Assembly (NCBI GenBank): GCA_025526915.1
Contig: JAHLKH010000038.1
Span: 109,917-173,916, forward strand
Source: Entophlyctis helioformis
Taxonomy: Eukaryota > Chytridiomycota > Chytridiomycetes > Chytridiales > Chytriomycetaceae
Length of the DNA: 64,000 bases
Reading direction: 5' to 3'
Shown: one piece after another, positions 61,578-64,000 of the stretch
How positions within the stretch are numbered: the first letter of the stretch is position 1
How the letters are laid out: the number at the start of each line of letters is the position of its first letter
The notes under the pieces: model-generated
What the model was told of the DNA's origin: nothing
Databases searched by the model: none
Seen by the model: only the letters and a program-made list of their open reading frames with translations
Program-made: the position numbers and the translations under genes

Positions 61578-63816
61578 TCAACCCCGGCAGCCCGCCTCGT
61601 GCTGGCCGTACTCGCTGATCAGGCTGCGCAGACTCGCCCGTGCCTCGTCAAAGTCGCCCGTCTCCATGTGCTCCAGGTAGTGGTGCAGGTTGGCCTTGCG
61701 GCGGTACAGCTTCGTGAACCGGTCCGCGACGCGGCCCAGCACGACGCGCATGCTGCAGTTGTTGGACAGCGACAGCAGCGCGTGCGGCTGCCCAATCGGC
61801 GGCACGCTGCACAGCCCCGTCTTCCATCCGTCCACGTTCCATGGCACAAACCGCAGCGTCTTGCGCATCCTGCTCAAGGACCATGCACGTGCACGGACAC
61901 ACAGACACGCTCAGCTGTCAGTGCCATTCGACATGCACGCGCAGCACACGCTGGCCACGGCACACTGACCGGTCAATGTTGCGTCGCAGATCAGACACCT
62001 CGACGGCCCCGCGCACAATCAGCGCGCTCGCCAGGTACACGCTGCTGCGTGGATCGACCGACACCAGCTGGCTCTCGGGTGAAAACGCGTCTGCAAACAT
62101 CTGGTCCAGTCTGTCGCACACAATCCATCCGATCCAACGCATGCCGTCAGTTCCACTCGTGTGCGTGAGTCTGGAGGGATCAACTGCGTCAATGACATCC
62201 ATCGCGCAACGAGCCAAACTCACCGTCGCGGTGCGACTCGGACATCGGTCAGCGTGTACAACGGCGTCATGCTTGAAAACAGATACTTGAGCCGAGGAAA
62301 CGGCACCAGGTTGGTGACAATGTCGTTAATGTCCACATTCATGTTGCCTTCAAAGCGTGTCGAGCTGCATCATTCGGTCATGATCCGGTCAGCCGTCTGC
62401 CCAGCCATCCTTCTATCTCACTCGCCCACTCGCCCACCTCGTCATGTTGAGTAGCAGATTCGCCACGATGTTGTTCATCGTGTCAAACGCGCGATCCTTG
62501 GCTTTGACAACGCTCGATCGCAGCAGCCCGGCCGTCTCCAGCGCCGTGCTGTCCGTGATGGCGCTGCCCTTCTTGCGCGCCAGTGGCCCAACATCGGCTT
62601 TGGACTGGATGCGGTCGTAGATGGCCGCGAGTGCCTGGTTGTCGACGGGCATCACGCAGTCGGCACTCTGGTCCATCTGTCGCAGCGACATGATGCTTTG
62701 AACAGCAACCACGGTCAGCCACAGACCACCAGCCACTCTCCGCGAGGCATAATGCCGCACAGATCGCATGCAGCCAACACACACCTGTTGTAAGGAGATG
62801 TGACGACATCGTCGTTGGGACTCGGCACAATCCCGGCAACAAAGCGATAGATGGCGGGGTAGTAGTCGGCAAGCAGCCCGAGCGTGTACGATCCCAGCCC
62901 AGACCCCGTGCCGCCGCCCATCGAGTGGATCACAAAGAACGACTGCAGCGTGTCGCAGTACTCGGCCTGGCGCCGCACAGCCTCCAGGATGGTCTCTGCA
63001 TACTCTTGGCCATACACGTGGTAGCCGACGGCCCAGTTGTTGCCGCTCCCCGACACGCTTGTGATGATCTGGTCGGCGTCAAACAGCTCGTGGATCGGGC
63101 TTCGCATGATCTGGTTGACGACGCCCTCTTCCATGTCGATCATGATTCCCTGGCGGGTTGGACGAGCCGGCTGAGCGTCAGTCCATCCGTGCACTCGCCC
63201 ATCCCTGCATCCTTGCATCCCTGCTGATCTCCCACTCACTCGAGCCTTGAGACCGCGGATGCGTGCAGTGCCACTGCCAATGCCGAGGTTCTGCTGGCCT
63301 CGCCTGTCGTCGGGCAGATGCTGTCGGTCAGCACTGCACACAGCCGCCTGCAGCCACCAACAGAGGGCCTGACAGCCAGCCAGACAACCGGCCTGCCAGC
63401 ACACCTCTCGTCAACGTGTCGGAAGAAGGACGACATGGAGTCGTCGTAGATGCCGGAGCGGTTGTACATGGCCTGCTCCTGCAGCACCAGATCCCAGAAC
63501 CGGCCGCCAATCTGCGCAGTGCAACCAGCCGCCATGTCAGCCATCCATGTCAGCCATCCCATGAGCATGCGGTGCGCAGACGCCTTGTGGTGCTCAGCTT
63601 GGGCAAGCTGGCTCGTTGGAGCCGTGCAAGCAAGGCCAGACCTGGTTGCCACACTGGCCGACTGTGCAACACAGCAGAGCGTCAGACACAACCGCACGGT
63701 TTATTGGCAGACGAGCGATGCATGCAGCTGCTGCAGTGGTCTTGACCATGCCAGCCGGTGCAGGCCAGACAGGCCGCCAAGCCCAGAGTACCTTGCAGGA
63801 CAATGCTCTGGCTCAT
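61578..63816 (-). CDS. TUBE1: Epsilon-tubulin
   Basis: Centriolar/basal-body tubulin needed for doublet and triplet microtubules. Exon 1 is 63792-63816 (25 nt), exon 2 is 63642-63661 (20 nt), exon 3 starts at 63511. Together they read MSQSIVLQVGQCGNQIGGRF, matching epsilon rather than alpha, beta or gamma. Epsilon-specific blocks: IYDDSMSSFFRHVDE, IMIDMEEGVVNQIM, SVSGSGNNWAVGYHVYGQEY, the GTP loop IHSMGGGTGSGLG, FDTMNNIVANLLLNMT, then FSSMTPLYTLTDV, LDQMFADAFSPESQLVSVDP, SDLRRNIDR, and WKTGLCSVPPIGQPHALLSL. It ends with LHHYLEHMETGDFDEARASL and a stop at 61578-61580. The joins after exon 3 (donor near 63402) and around 62300 are approximate. No frame breaks seen. Confidence 0.95.
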
Positions 63817-64000
63817 CTGTCGGTGCTGTTCCCAAGACGTTGAACTGGTTTCGGACGAGATGCAAGATGGATCAAACGCGGATGCTCGCCGATGGTCTTG
63901 CTGCTGTCGCTGTGGTTGCTGTTGTTGTGGCTGTTGTTGACGGCCGAGGCTCAGCAGATGGGAGCATCGACAGCGCCACAGGGTGCGCAGATCGCGGGAC
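63448..64000 (-). repeat. Inverted duplication, right arm (continues past the window)
   Basis: Partner of 41467-42024 in inverse orientation. Includes epsilon-tubulin exons 1-2 and most of exon 3, their introns and 5' flank, then the tail of a second copy of the intronless gene. Similarity is still complete at base 64000, so the true end lies outside. Confidence 0.95.
63872..64000 (-). CDS. 3' end of a second copy of the intronless uncharacterised gene (partial)
   Basis: The last 42 codons and stop (63872-63874), in frame, differ from the copy at 41467-41595 by one visible change (Val to Ala, GTA to GCA). The rest lies beyond the right edge. The intact frame over this short stretch is compatible with a functional paralog but does not prove it. 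Confidence 0.65.
   Translation of the reverse strand, partial: VPRSAHPVALSMLPSAEPRPSTTATTTATTATAARPSASIRV

Overview
This is nuclear DNA of a small-genome eukaryote, not a prokaryote. It is GC-rich. Most genes are split by GT-AG introns, commonly about 65-130 nt, and many introns carry a CTGAC-like branch site and tetranucleotide runs. Gene content is opisthokont/fungal: Eaf1 (NuA4), SulP transporters (one with a cyclic-nucleotide-binding domain), a SYG1/XPR1 phosphate exporter, septin, 14-3-3, CLASP and UPF2. Epsilon-tubulin, needed for triplet-microtubule centrioles and basal bodies, implies a flagellated life stage. A short animal-type MIA40 and a MAP4K-like kinase with a CNH domain also point away from Dikarya. 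My best inference is an early-diverging zoosporic (chytrid-like) fungus or close relative; the species cannot be named from this sequence.

Layout, left to right (+ and - are strands): NUP84/NUP107 (-, cut by the left edge); SUB1/PC4 (+), whose ATG is 30 bp from that of NUP84; GCK/MAP4K-CNH kinase (-); beta-tubulin (-); ELM1-type mitochondrial protein (-); gankyrin/NAS6 (+); an unidentified Ser/Pro/Gln-rich protein (-); SUMO (+); septin (-); 14-3-3 (+); EAF1 (-); lysyl-tRNA synthetase with a mitochondrial-type N-terminus (+); SYG1/XPR1 (-); an intronless unidentified protein (+); a decayed epsilon-tubulin copy (+); SulP-A (+); SulP-B (-); MIA40 (+); UPF2 (+); CLASP (-); epsilon-tubulin (-). 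The right edge cuts into a second copy of the intronless gene.

The most unusual structure is a broken inverted duplication. The segment 41467-42024 recurs in inverse orientation at 63448-64000 and is almost identical. Together with two more diverged matches it shows that the block [unknown gene tail - epsilon-tubulin - SulP-A 5' end] exists twice. At 41-43 kb SulP-A survives and epsilon-tubulin is a relic. At 61-64 kb epsilon-tubulin survives and only the first part of SulP-A remains, lying just upstream of CLASP. The duplication runs out of the window on the right.

Other notable features are very small exons (4, 9, 16, 19, 20, 25 and 31 nt), a 1.4-kb intron after only four coding bases in 14-3-3, one GC-AG intron, and two apparent single-base deletions in otherwise intact conserved genes (septin, SulP-B) that may be assembly errors. 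I saw no tRNA, rRNA, CRISPR array, transposon or viral gene. The genes are housekeeping functions (cytoskeleton, nuclear pore, chromatin, RNA decay, transport, mitochondria) with no sign of a functional cluster.
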